NCBI GenBank assembly: GCA_964587525.1
Contig: CAZPLZ010000059.1
Coordinates: 1 to 18,673 of the forward strand
Source of the DNA: CAZPLZ01 sp964587525
GTDB taxonomy: Bacteria; Oederibacteriota; CAKKQC01
Length of the DNA: 18,673 bases
Direction: 5' to 3'
The notes beneath the pieces were generated by a model that saw nothing but the letters and a program-made list of their open reading frames with translations, did not search any database and was not told the DNA's origin. Every line of letters starts with the position of its first letter. The stretch's first letter is position 1. The position numbers and the translations under genes were made by a program. This document shows, one piece after another, positions 1 through 7,394 of this stretch.

Positions 1-1287
1 TTTTCGACCCCCCGGCCGCTCCCCCTCGCTCGCCGCGATCAGGACCGCCCCGGCCGCGTCGCCCGTGATGTTGACGGCCGTCCGGATCATGTCCAGGATC
101 CGGTCCACGCCCAGGACGAGCGCGATCCCCTCCAGCGGGATCCCGAGCGGGATCATGATGACGCCGAGCATGATGATCCCCATCCCCGGCACCGGGGCCG
201 TCCCGATCGAGGCGAGCACGGCCGTGACCAGGATCGACAGCTGCGCCGTGAGCGGCAGATCGCCCACGTAGACCTGGGCGATGAAGACGCTCGCCACCGC
301 CTGCATGATGGAGGTCCCGTCCATGTTGATCGTGGCCCCGAGCGGGAGGCAAAAGCCCGACACGGGCGCGGAGACCCCGAGGTTTTCGCGCACGCACCTC
401 ATGTTCACCGCGAGCGTCGCCGCGCTCGACGAGGTCGAGAAGCCCGTGAGCATCGCCTCCCGCATGGCCGCCCAGAAGCGGAGCGGGCTCATCCCTGCGC
501 CGATGCGCACCACCAGTGAGTAGGTCACGAAGAAATGGATCGCGAGCGCTCCGAGCACCGTCAGCAGGTAGGCCATGAGCGTCCAGAGAATCCCCACGCC
601 CGTCTGGTGGACCGTCTTGGCGATGAGCGCGAAGGCCCCCACGGGCGCGGTGTACATGATGAGCGCAACGAGCTGGAGCATGACGCCGTTTAAGGAGCCC
701 ATGAATTCGCCGAACGGCCGGCGCGCCGTCTCCGGCATGACCGACGCGGCGAGCCCGACCAGGAGGGCGAAGACGATGATCCGCAGCATCTCCGGCGGGT
801 CGGCCACCATCGACTTGATCGGGTTCCTCGGGACGAGGGACTGCAGGAATGACCAGACCGTGAACCCCTCCTGGACTTCCTCGATCCGCGCCAGCTTCTT
901 CGCGCGCGCCTCTCCGTACTCGGCCTCGAGCTGCGCCCGCGTCTCCAGACCAACCGACCGGCCGGGCTGGATGAGGTTGACGAGGAGGAGAGCGATGGTG
1001 ACGGCGATGACCGTTGTGCCCAGGTAGTAGGTGATAGTCTTGGCGCCGATGCGCCCGAGCTTGCGCGGGTCCCCCACGCTCAGGATCCCCACGATGAGCG
1101 AGGCGACGACCAGGGGGATCATGACCGCCATCAGGAGCCCCAGGAAAATCGCTCCCCCGGTGGAGAAGAGCTCGAAGAAGAAGGAGCGGAAGGCCCCCTC
1201 CGGGAGCGCCCCGGTCGCCATGCCGGCCGGCACGCCGAGCACGATCCCCGCCAGAATGAGGTGGTGGAGGCGGAGGAAGCGTCTCAC
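1..1287 (-). CDS. Dicarboxylate/acidic amino acid:cation symporter (DAACS family), 3' end off window
   Basis: Inner-membrane secondary transporter that imports C4-dicarboxylates or Asp/Glu with Na+ or H+. I translated the minus strand by hand; the frame stays open for 429 codons and leaves the window without a stop. Family landmarks appear in order: the HP1 serine-rich loop FSTSSSA (about residues 283-289), the NMDGT cation motif (321-325), the HP2 loop ASIGTAPVPG (359-368) and the TM8 motif DRILDMIRTAVNITGD (395-410). Counting against GltPh, D399, R402, T403, N406 and D410 match its substrate-binding residues D394, R397, T398, N401 and D405. The Arg is the one that reads an acidic side chain, which favours Asp/Glu over plain C4 acids. 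Start is GTG at 1287: an in-frame TAG lies four codons upstream and AGGA precedes it. GltPh is about 425 residues, so only a few C-terminal residues should be missing. It diverges from the fusion hydrolase. Confidence 0.93.
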   Translation of the reverse strand, partial: MRRFLRLHHLILAGIVLGVPAGMATGALPEGAFRSFFFELFSTGGAIFLGLLMAVMIPLVVASLIVGILSVGDPRKLGRIGAKTITYYLGTTVIAVTIALLLVNLIQPGRSVGLETRAQLEAEYGEARAKKLARIEEVQEGFTVWSFLQSLVPRNPIKSMVADPPEMLRIIVFALLVGLAASVMPETARRPFGEFMGSLNGVMLQLVALIMYTAPVGAFALIAKTVHQTGVGILWTLMAYLLTVLGALAIHFFVTYSLVVRIGAGMSPLRFWAAMREAMLTGFSTSSSAATLAVNMRCVRENLGVSAPVSGFCLPLGATINMDGTSIMQAVASVFIAQVYVGDLPLTAQLSILVTAVLASIGTAPVPGMGIIMLGVIMIPLGIPLEGIALVLGVDRILDMIRTAVNITGDAAGAVLIAASEGERPGGRK

Positions 1288-1327
1288 ACTCTTATCCTAG
1301 ATAATTTCCGCCGAAGCAAGCACTCCT

Positions 1328-1444
1328 CATGGTAACACCGACCAGTTGGTTGCCCAAGTCCTGCCCTTGATCAACCGCCACGACTTCGAGCGGGCGGTCC
1401 GGCAGCGCAGCGCGGCGCATGCCGCCAAAGGTTTCTCATGCTGG
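1328..1444 (+). pseudogene. N-terminal fragment of IS4-family transposase (DUF4372-type), fossil
   Basis: Reading in the frame of the downstream hydrolase gives HGNTDQLVAQVLPL, then NRHDFERAVRQ, then AKGFSCWG. This matches the N-terminal signature of IS4-group transposases with a DUF4372 domain: start-HGNT-x-FAQ-x-L, R-x-(D/E)-FE-x-x-VR, then (K/R)-x-F-S-x-W. Similarity stops right after the Trp (1442-1444), where the normal continuation DQF...QL is missing. No ATG precedes HGNT in this frame; an in-frame TAG lies at 1298-1300. The fragment is in the same orientation and frame as the downstream gene, so the open frame runs through it into the hydrolase. The match is from memory of the family, without alignment. 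Confidence 0.7.
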
Positions 1445-1486
1445 GGTCTGCGACTTTACCTGGACCCAAAAAACTGGTTCACTGCT

Positions 1487-1494
1487 GGGGAGAG
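1487..1494 (+). promoter_or_regulatory. Ribosome binding site deciding the GTG start at 1499
   Basis: GGGGAGAG sits just before GTG at 1499, with 6 nt between its GGAG core and the start codon. The codons after it encode a signal peptide. The open frame extends back to a TTG at 1346, but only through the transposase fossil. Confidence 0.7.
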
Positions 1495-1498
1495 TATC

Positions 1499-4186
1499 GT
1501 GCGTATTTCCGTTGCTTTGGCCGTTCGGACCTGCGGGGCGTTGCTGTGTCTCCTTGCCCTCGCGGACGCCGCCCGCGCACTCCCGCAGGCGGAGCAGCGC
1601 TATCCCGCCGCCGAGTGGGAAAAGGCCGGATCACCCGCTGACGCCGGGTGGTCCGAGAAGGCGCTGGAGGCCGCGAAAACGTACGCCAAGACGATCAAAA
1701 CCGCTGCGATCATGATCGTCCAGCATGGCCGCGTTGTGGACGAATGGGGCGACACGAAGCGGCCCTACAAGTGCCATTCGATCCGGAAGAGCATCCTGAG
1801 CGCGCTCTATGGAATCCAGGTGGAACGCGGCACGATCCACCTGGACTGGACCATGGACCGGCTCGGCATCAACGACAACGAACCCTCGCTCAACGAGGAG
1901 GAGAAGCAGGCCACGGTCCGCCAGTTGCTCCAAGCGCGCTCCGGGGTGTATCATCCGGCGCTGTACGAAACGGCCGCCATGAAAGCCGCCCGACCCAAGC
2001 GGGAAAGCCACCAGCCCGGGACGTTCTGGTACTACAACAACTGGGATTTTAACGCCCTCGGAACGATCTTCGAGAACCTCACCGGGCGCAGCGTCTTCGA
2101 GGAGTTCGAGCACCGGCTCGCCAGACCGCTAGAGATGCAGGATTTCGACCGCGCGCGCCATACGCGGTACGTCACGGGGAAGGACTCGGTGCATCCCGCC
2201 TACCCCTTCCAACTGAGCGCCCGGGACCTCGCCCGGTTCGGGCTCCTGTTCGCCCGCGGGGGCCGGTGGAAGGGCGAGCAGATCGTTCCCGCGCAATGGG
2301 TCAAGGGAAGCACCCGACCCCATTCCCGGTCCGGCCAGCGCGGGGGGTACGGCTACCTGTGGTGGGTGGCCACCGACGGGGAGCACCTTCCGGGCGCCAC
2401 GATCCCGAACGGATCCTTTTCCGCGCGCGGATCGGGCGGACACTATTGTCTAGTCCTCCCCGAGTGGGACCTCGTCATCGTCCACCGGGTGGACACCTTT
2501 CGGCGCGGCCACCGTGTCACCTCGGACCAGTTCGGACGGCTCGTGGATTTGATTCTCCAGGGCCGCCCGCTCCGCCCTGACGAAGGGTTCGACACGGTCT
2601 TCGCGGGAGGACACGTCATGGATGGCACCGGTAACCCCTGGTTTCGCGCGGACGTCGCGATCCGAAACGGCAGGATCGTGGCGGTGGGGCGGCTGGCGGA
2701 CCTGCCTGCGCGGCGGACGGTGGACGTGCAGGGCCTGATCGTCGCTCCCGACTTCATTGATATGCACAGCCATGCCGAGGAAGGGCTCGCGTCCGACGAA
2801 TCCGAACGGCGCGCGGCCCCGAACGTGGTCAGCCAGGGGGTCACCACCGTCGTGGTGAACCAGGACGGCTATAGGAAGGCGCCGATCGCCGAGCAGCGGC
2901 GCACTTTCGAGGTACGGGGGATCGGGCTCAATGCGGTGCTGTTCGTGGGCCACAAAGGACTCCGGCTGGACGTGATGAAGGAAGACTTCCGCAGGACGGC
3001 GACGAAGAAGGAGATCAGTCAGATGCGCCGTCTCCTCAAGCAGGGCATGGAGGACGGGGCATGGGGCCTGTCAGCCGGGTTGGAGTACGTCCCAGGACGG
3101 TGGGCCGCGCCTGAGGAAATGGTCGCGCTCGTCCGGGAACTAGCCCCATACGACGGCGTCTATGTCCTACACGAGCGCAGCTCAGGGCAAACGCCCTTCT
3201 GGTACCTGCCGAGCCGGGACAAGGACGAGGTCCCGACGACGATGGTGGATAACATCAAGGAGATCATCAATGTGTCGGAGCAGACGGGCGTGAAGGTCGT
3301 GGCCACCCACATCAAGGCCCGCGGGATCGACTTCTGGGGCTCCAGCAAGATCATGATCAACCTGATCAATGAAGCCCGCGCCCGGGGTATCCGGGTGTTT
3401 GCCGACCAGTATCCCTACAACACGTCCGGCAGCGACGGAAAGTTGGTCCTCATCCCGAAATGGTTAAGCGAGCGGGTGGGGAAAGGAAAGAAACTCTCCC
3501 CCGCGGGACGGCTGCGCCAGGGGCTTGCGAACAAATCCGTGGCCGCGGACCTGCGGCGCGATATCGCTCATAAGATCGTACGGCGCGGGGGACCCAAGAG
3601 CATCATCGTCATGGACCATCCCGATAAGAGCTTCCTGGGCAAAAGTCTCGGCGAGTTGGCGGAACGCCACTCCGTGACGCCGGTGGAGATGGCCCTCCAG
3701 CTTCAGCTCAAGGGCGATCCCGACCGGCGGGGAGGCGCACGCCTGCGCAGCTACTCCATGTCCGAAAAGGACGTCGAGGCGTTTGCGCAGCAACCGTGGA
3801 CCGCGACCTGCACAGATGGGAGGATCGCCCTTCCCATAGATGGCCCGGTCCACCCCCGGTACTACGGCGCCTTCCCCAGGAAGATCCGGCACTACGCGAT
3901 CGAGCGCGGGATTATGACGGTGGAGGCCGCCATCCGGTCCTGCACGTCCCTTACGGCGCAGATCCTGGGTCTGCGGGACCGGGGCCAGATCCGCGAAGGG
4001 TTTCACGCCGACATCGTCGTGTTCGATCGGGAACGGATCCGTGACACCGCGACGGCGTTCAAGCCGCACCAGCACAGTGCAGGCGTCGTCCACGTCCTGG
4101 TGAATGGGAAGTTCGTAGTGGAGAACGGCGAGCGCACCGGCGCACTACCCGGCCGCGTGCTGTTGCCAAGGAGGAACGATGAGTGA
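1499..4186 (+). CDS. Secreted serine hydrolase (beta-lactamase fold) fused to N-acyl-D-amino-acid deacylase-like amidohydrolase
   Basis: An 895-residue two-enzyme fusion, numbered from GTG 1499. A signal peptide (about residues 1-27, LLCLLALADAARA) points to export. Residues about 30-355 are a class C beta-lactamase/DD-peptidase-like hydrolase: SxxK is S94-I-R-K97, the tyrosine motif is YYNN near 178-181, and the third element is GSGGHY near 311-316. A linker near 355-365 leads into an amidohydrolase resembling D-aminoacylase: DMHSH (H423, H425), LHERS (H558), ATHIK (H604) and CTDG (D773, the usual catalytic Asp position). The Cys of the family NCG motif is replaced; this protein has NQDG (454-457). 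The deacylase half ends much like the separate D-aminoacylase at 11909-13573 (PHQ(H/Y)S, RTGALPG). Its partner, isoaspartyl peptidase, begins 12 bp downstream. Substrates are unknown; N-acyl-D-amino acids or D-peptides are the family expectation. Confidence 0.88.
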   Translation: MRISVALAVRTCGALLCLLALADAARALPQAEQRYPAAEWEKAGSPADAGWSEKALEAAKTYAKTIKTAAIMIVQHGRVVDEWGDTKRPYKCHSIRKSILSALYGIQVERGTIHLDWTMDRLGINDNEPSLNEEEKQATVRQLLQARSGVYHPALYETAAMKAARPKRESHQPGTFWYYNNWDFNALGTIFENLTGRSVFEEFEHRLARPLEMQDFDRARHTRYVTGKDSVHPAYPFQLSARDLARFGLLFARGGRWKGEQIVPAQWVKGSTRPHSRSGQRGGYGYLWWVATDGEHLPGATIPNGSFSARGSGGHYCLVLPEWDLVIVHRVDTFRRGHRVTSDQFGRLVDLILQGRPLRPDEGFDTVFAGGHVMDGTGNPWFRADVAIRNGRIVAVGRLADLPARRTVDVQGLIVAPDFIDMHSHAEEGLASDESERRAAPNVVSQGVTTVVVNQDGYRKAPIAEQRRTFEVRGIGLNAVLFVGHKGLRLDVMKEDFRRTATKKEISQMRRLLKQGMEDGAWGLSAGLEYVPGRWAAPEEMVALVRELAPYDGVYVLHERSSGQTPFWYLPSRDKDEVPTTMVDNIKEIINVSEQTGVKVVATHIKARGIDFWGSSKIMINLINEARARGIRVFADQYPYNTSGSDGKLVLIPKWLSERVGKGKKLSPAGRLRQGLANKSVAADLRRDIAHKIVRRGGPKSIIVMDHPDKSFLGKSLGELAERHSVTPVEMALQLQLKGDPDRRGGARLRSYSMSEKDVEAFAQQPWTATCTDGRIALPIDGPVHPRYYGAFPRKIRHYAIERGIMTVEAAIRSCTSLTAQILGLRDRGQIREGFHADIVVFDRERIRDTATAFKPHQHSAGVVHVLVNGKFVVENGERTGALPGRVLLPRRNDE

Positions 4187-4198
4187 GGAACGTACGCT

Positions 4199-5209
4199 AT
4201 GATCTCCAAACATTTCCTGCGCGCGATGGCGGGCGCGATGGCCCTGTTGCTCATGGCCCCCATGGGTAGCGCTTCTCCCGGGGTGACGCCGATCGCGATG
4301 GTCATTCACGGTGGCGCCGGGACCATGAAGCGGGCGAAGATGACACCGGAGCGTGAGCGTGCGTATCGGGAAAAACTCGGCCAAGCGCTGGAGGCGGGGT
4401 ACCGGATCCTGGACAAGGGGGGCAGCAGCCTGGACGCGGTCGAGGCGGCGATCGTCGTCATGGAGGATTCGCCGCTGTTCAACGCCGGCAAGGGCGCGGT
4501 CTTCACCGCGCAGGGGACCAACGAGATGGACGCCTCGATCATGGACGGCAAGACGCTCAACGGGGGAGCCGTGGCGGCCGTCAAGCGCATCAAAAACCCG
4601 ATCCGCGCGGCCAGGCTGGTGTTGGAGAAATCCTGGCATGTCCTGCTCGCCGGCAAGGGAGCGGAAACCTTCGCCAAGAAGCACGGCTGCAAACTGGTGT
4701 CGAAAAAATACTTCTTCACCGAGCGGCGATGGAAGCAGATGCAGAAGCGAAAGGAAGAGGAGCGGAAGAAGGGCTCCACCAACCCGGAGGACGATCTCGG
4801 CACCGTCGGAGCGCTGGCGCTGGACCGTGAGGGCAACCTGGCCGCCGGTACCTCGACGGGCGGTCTGACCTATAAACGGTTCGGCAGGATCGGCGATTCC
4901 CCCATCCTCGGGGCCGGCAACTACGCGGACAACAACACGTGCGCGGTTTCAGGCACGGGAAAGGGGGAGTACTTCATCCGCTTGGCGGTGGGACACCGGA
5001 TCTCGGCGCTCATGGCCTATGGGGGTCGCTCCGTGAAGGAGGCGGCCGAGCAGGTGATCATGAAGGATCTGGTGGAGCTGGGCGGGAGCGGCGGAGCCAT
5101 CGCCCTCGACGGCAAGGGAAACATCGCGACGCCGTTCAACACCGCGGGGATGTACCGGGCTTACAAGCGAGCGGACGAAAAAGCCGTTATCAAGATCTAC
5201 AAGGACTGA
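4199..5209 (+). CDS. iaaA: Isoaspartyl peptidase/L-asparaginase (Ntn hydrolase), with signal peptide
   Basis: Hydrolyses beta-aspartyl (isoAsp) dipeptides and asparagine. It is a 336-residue precursor that should self-cleave before T202 in the DDLGTVGALALD segment, making the N-terminal nucleophile of the beta subunit. Other landmarks are VIHGGAGT (35-42), FNAGKGAVFTAQG (94-106), the substrate loop GRIGDSP (R230, D233) and SGTGKGE (251-257). The linker before the cleavage site is rich in Lys, Arg and Glu (about 177-199). An N-terminal hydrophobic segment ending near GSAS (about residue 25) looks like a signal peptide, so the enzyme is probably periplasmic, unlike E. coli IaaA. Start is ATG 4199, 12 bp after the fusion-hydrolase stop, with GAGG upstream; the two are very likely co-transcribed. 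The last 20 bp overlap the end of the convergent LACTB-like gene. Confidence 0.92.
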   Translation: MISKHFLRAMAGAMALLLMAPMGSASPGVTPIAMVIHGGAGTMKRAKMTPERERAYREKLGQALEAGYRILDKGGSSLDAVEAAIVVMEDSPLFNAGKGAVFTAQGTNEMDASIMDGKTLNGGAVAAVKRIKNPIRAARLVLEKSWHVLLAGKGAETFAKKHGCKLVSKKYFFTERRWKQMQKRKEEERKKGSTNPEDDLGTVGALALDREGNLAAGTSTGGLTYKRFGRIGDSPILGAGNYADNNTCAVSGTGKGEYFIRLAVGHRISALMAYGGRSVKEAAEQVIMKDLVELGGSGGAIALDGKGNIATPFNTAGMYRAYKRADEKAVIKIYKD

Positions 5210-6362
5210 AACCGGGATCGAGGCGCGACCGGCGGCGCGCGTCTCCTTTCCCGTCGAGCAAAACCTTCATGATTTCGGCCGAGAGGCCCCTCAGGTGCGC
5301 GCCCGCTCGCTCCAAGTTGCACAGCAGCACGGCCCCGAAATCTTCTTCCGGAATGACGACGAGCCAAGCCGAGACGCGCTGTTGGGCGCCGCCGTGGCCC
5401 ACGACCTGGCGTCCCTCCATCTCGCGGACCATCCACCCGAGCCCGTGGCGCGTAACCTTGCCGTCGGCGGTCTTCTGGGGGACCCACATGCGCTCAAGCG
5501 TCGACTTCTTCAGGAGCTTGCCCTCCAGGGTGGCGATCACGAACCCGGACAGGTCCACGACGGTGCCGCAGAGGCCGCCCCCGGAGATCTTGTAGCTGGT
5601 GTCGGCCAGGTGGGAGTTGCGCAGCCCTCCTCCCCGCGTCCGGGTGTACCCCTGCGCCCGATGGGGAATGAGGTCGTGCACGCTGTCGTCCCGAGCGGTC
5701 GCCATGCGCGCCGGCTCGAAGATGTTCGCGCGGACGTACTCCATGAAGGTCTGTTCCGAGGCGCGTTCCACGACCCGGCCGAGGAGGCTGTAGCCGAACG
5801 TCGTGTAGCGGTAACGGGTGCCCGGCTCAAAGAGGAGCGGGTCGTCCTTGAAGAAGGATAGTCCCTCCTGGAGGGAGCCGAACCGACGGGTGCTGTTCAT
5901 CTCCACCCTGCTCTTTTTGTAATGCCGGATGCCGCTCTGGTGGCAGAGGAGGTGACGGGCGGTGACCTTGCCGTCCTTCTCGGGGAAATCCGTCACGTAC
6001 TTCTGGACCGGGGCGTCCAGGTCGAGCCTTCCGCGCTCGACGAGCTGCATGGCGGCCGTGGCGGTCATTAGCTTCGAGACCGAAGCCCAGCGGTAGACCG
6101 TGACCGCCGTGGCGGGAACCGAGTTTTCGACGTCGGCTAGGCCGAACCCGTCCGCCCAGGCGAGTTTCCGCTTCACGATCACGGCAACGGACAGGCCCGG
6201 AATGCCGTTCTGCTCCATCGTCCGGCGCGCGTGTCCGGAGATCCGCTCCAGCTTTCCTGGGGGAAGGAGCCGGGCGTCATGAACGTGGCCGGCGCGGTCC
6301 GCGGCGGAGACCGCGAGGCCCGCCGCCACAACGACTGCGAGGGCGAGACCGAACCTTTTCAT
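5190..6362 (-). CDS. LACTB-like serine hydrolase (beta-lactamase family), exported
   Basis: A 390-residue penicillin-binding/class C beta-lactamase-fold hydrolase with a signal peptide (VVVAAGLAVSAA, ending near 21). The catalytic SxxK is S94-V-S-K97 and the C-terminal triad element is GHGG. The usual YxN is Y186-T-T188, with the Asn lost, as in LACTB proteins (YST in animals). Further LACTB-like stretches are SGIRHYKK (143-150), FKDDPLLFEPG followed by FGYSLLG, and SYKISGGG. Animal LACTB is a mitochondrial peptidase reported to prefer Asp at the cleavage site; whether this protein shares that is untested. It is last in the minus-strand gene group, 30 bp after the AT-rich oxidoreductase, and its GC returns to the high local level. 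No strong ribosome binding site is visible before ATG 6362. Confidence 0.88.
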   Translation of the reverse strand: MKRFGLALAVVVAAGLAVSAADRAGHVHDARLLPPGKLERISGHARRTMEQNGIPGLSVAVIVKRKLAWADGFGLADVENSVPATAVTVYRWASVSKLMTATAAMQLVERGRLDLDAPVQKYVTDFPEKDGKVTARHLLCHQSGIRHYKKSRVEMNSTRRFGSLQEGLSFFKDDPLLFEPGTRYRYTTFGYSLLGRVVERASEQTFMEYVRANIFEPARMATARDDSVHDLIPHRAQGYTRTRGGGLRNSHLADTSYKISGGGLCGTVVDLSGFVIATLEGKLLKKSTLERMWVPQKTADGKVTRHGLGWMVREMEGRQVVGHGGAQQRVSAWLVVIPEEDFGAVLLCNLERAGAHLRGLSAEIMKVLLDGKGDARRRSRLDPGFSPCRS

Positions 6363-6392
6363 CTACGGAAAAGCCGGGTCAGACCCTAATCG

Positions 6393-7394
6393 TTAAGAGC
6401 TTTTCATAAGAAGTTTTGGATCAGGCACGTATGCAAGCTTATTCAGTCCTCTTTCTCCATTGAACATATGAGGTATCAAATCTTTCAATAACCTGACCGT
6501 TGCAATATCACCGTTCACAAAATTGCTGTGATGAGTACCATAATCTTTTCCCTCCCCACCTTTCTCTCCAATAATGCTAACTGCATTGATGTTTTTTACT
6601 CCCACAGCCATTATTAAATCAAGCGTTATTTTCTTTCCTTCATGCTCAACAACAGCTGTCTCATGCAAACCAGAAACCCTTCCTCTCTGTATTTTGTCAA
6701 AGTTTCTTGGATATAATTCTTCATCTGCGAATATTGGCCCTCTTGAAAAATCAACATTGAAATCTCTAAGACCCAAATGATAAGCCAAATAAGCAGCTGA
6801 GAGTTCTAATCCAACATGCCCTAGCAATCCTTTTTCATTGCGAGTATCGAATTCACTGGCAGTTAATCCAGCACCTGTTTTTGCAAGCAAAGGAAGCCTT
6901 CTTTCTACCGTATCATCGTGTCTGTTGACTGTTACTGACTTAAAATTATCAAGCTTCATTTTTTTAACTAAGTGAAGTGGATAGACATCCATTGCCCATC
7001 CGGGATTCACCGCTCTGCTGACGAGAGATGAATCGTTTTCTTTAGCCAGTTTATCTATCTCTTGTGCTTCTTTTGAATAGCTGTAATATGGATAGAACGC
7101 TTCTTCAGATGATGAAAGAACATGTATGCCTTTTGACGCAGCTTCTCTGAAGTCCTGCTTAACATCATCCCACTTGGATTTTGTCAGTAAAACAAGCAAA
7201 TCTCCCTTACAATCTTCGGTCAATTCTGCTTCTTTGACTATCTCCGTCCTGTCATCACTTCCTATTAATTCCCCTAACGTCTTTCCTGCATAGGTTGGAT
7301 CTATGACTTTAACAATCTCATATTCTTTAGATATCTCTCTTGCAAGGGATTTTCCTATTTCTCCTACTCCTTTGAGGATGATTCTTTTTTCCAT
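6393..7394 (-). CDS. NAD(P)-dependent oxidoreductase, 2,4-diaminopentanoate dehydrogenase-like
   Basis: A 333-residue cytoplasmic protein with no signal peptide. The N-terminal Rossmann motif is G9-V-G11-E-I-G14 (LKGVGEIGKSLA). The middle has the NPGW segment (about 150) followed by ERRLPLLAKTGAGLTASEF, the layout I associate with the dihydrodipicolinate-reductase-like 2,4-diaminopentanoate dehydrogenase family, which acts in ornithine fermentation after D-ornithine aminomutase. That enzyme's other partners are not in the window, so the exact substrate is open; another diamino acid or amino acid dehydrogenase is possible. By eye-count of two 60-base lines GC is about 35-40%, against about 65-70% in flanking genes, with many AGA/TTA/AAA codons, so recent transfer is likely. 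Its first 31 bp overlap the end of the upstream serine hydrolase and no good ribosome binding site is seen. Confidence 0.6.
   Translation of the reverse strand: MEKRIILKGVGEIGKSLAREISKEYEIVKVIDPTYAGKTLGELIGSDDRTEIVKEAELTEDCKGDLLVLLTKSKWDDVKQDFREAASKGIHVLSSSEEAFYPYYSYSKEAQEIDKLAKENDSSLVSRAVNPGWAMDVYPLHLVKKMKLDNFKSVTVNRHDDTVERRLPLLAKTGAGLTASEFDTRNEKGLLGHVGLELSAAYLAYHLGLRDFNVDFSRGPIFADEELYPRNFDKIQRGRVSGLHETAVVEHEGKKITLDLIMAVGVKNINAVSIIGEKGGEGKDYGTHHSNFVNGDIATVRLLKDLIPHMFNGERGLNKLAYVPDPKLLMKSS

Larger units (their letters stand above)
1288..1498. other. Divergent intergenic region
   Basis: This 211-bp gap between the symporter and the fusion hydrolase must hold both 5' control regions. Most of it (1328-1444) is the transposase fossil listed separately. 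The 54 bp at 1445-1498 show no similarity I recognise apart from the ribosome binding site. I could not make out a convincing -35/-10 pair in either direction. Confidence 0.6.

Noticed and set aside
65..1300. Several plus-strand open frames of 68-150 residues over the symporter
   Set aside because: They are antisense to a continuous minus-strand frame that carries all DAACS motifs; low-complexity Arg/Ser/Pro composition is typical of shadow frames in high-GC DNA.
1288..1345. A sigma-70 promoter for the symporter (TTGCTT followed by GATAAG)
   Set aside because: The -10 match is poor and the position is almost on the start codon; not good enough to call.
2443..2953. Antisense frames of 134 and 167 residues within the fusion gene
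   Set aside because: No recognisable domains; they lie opposite the amidohydrolase metal-binding segment.
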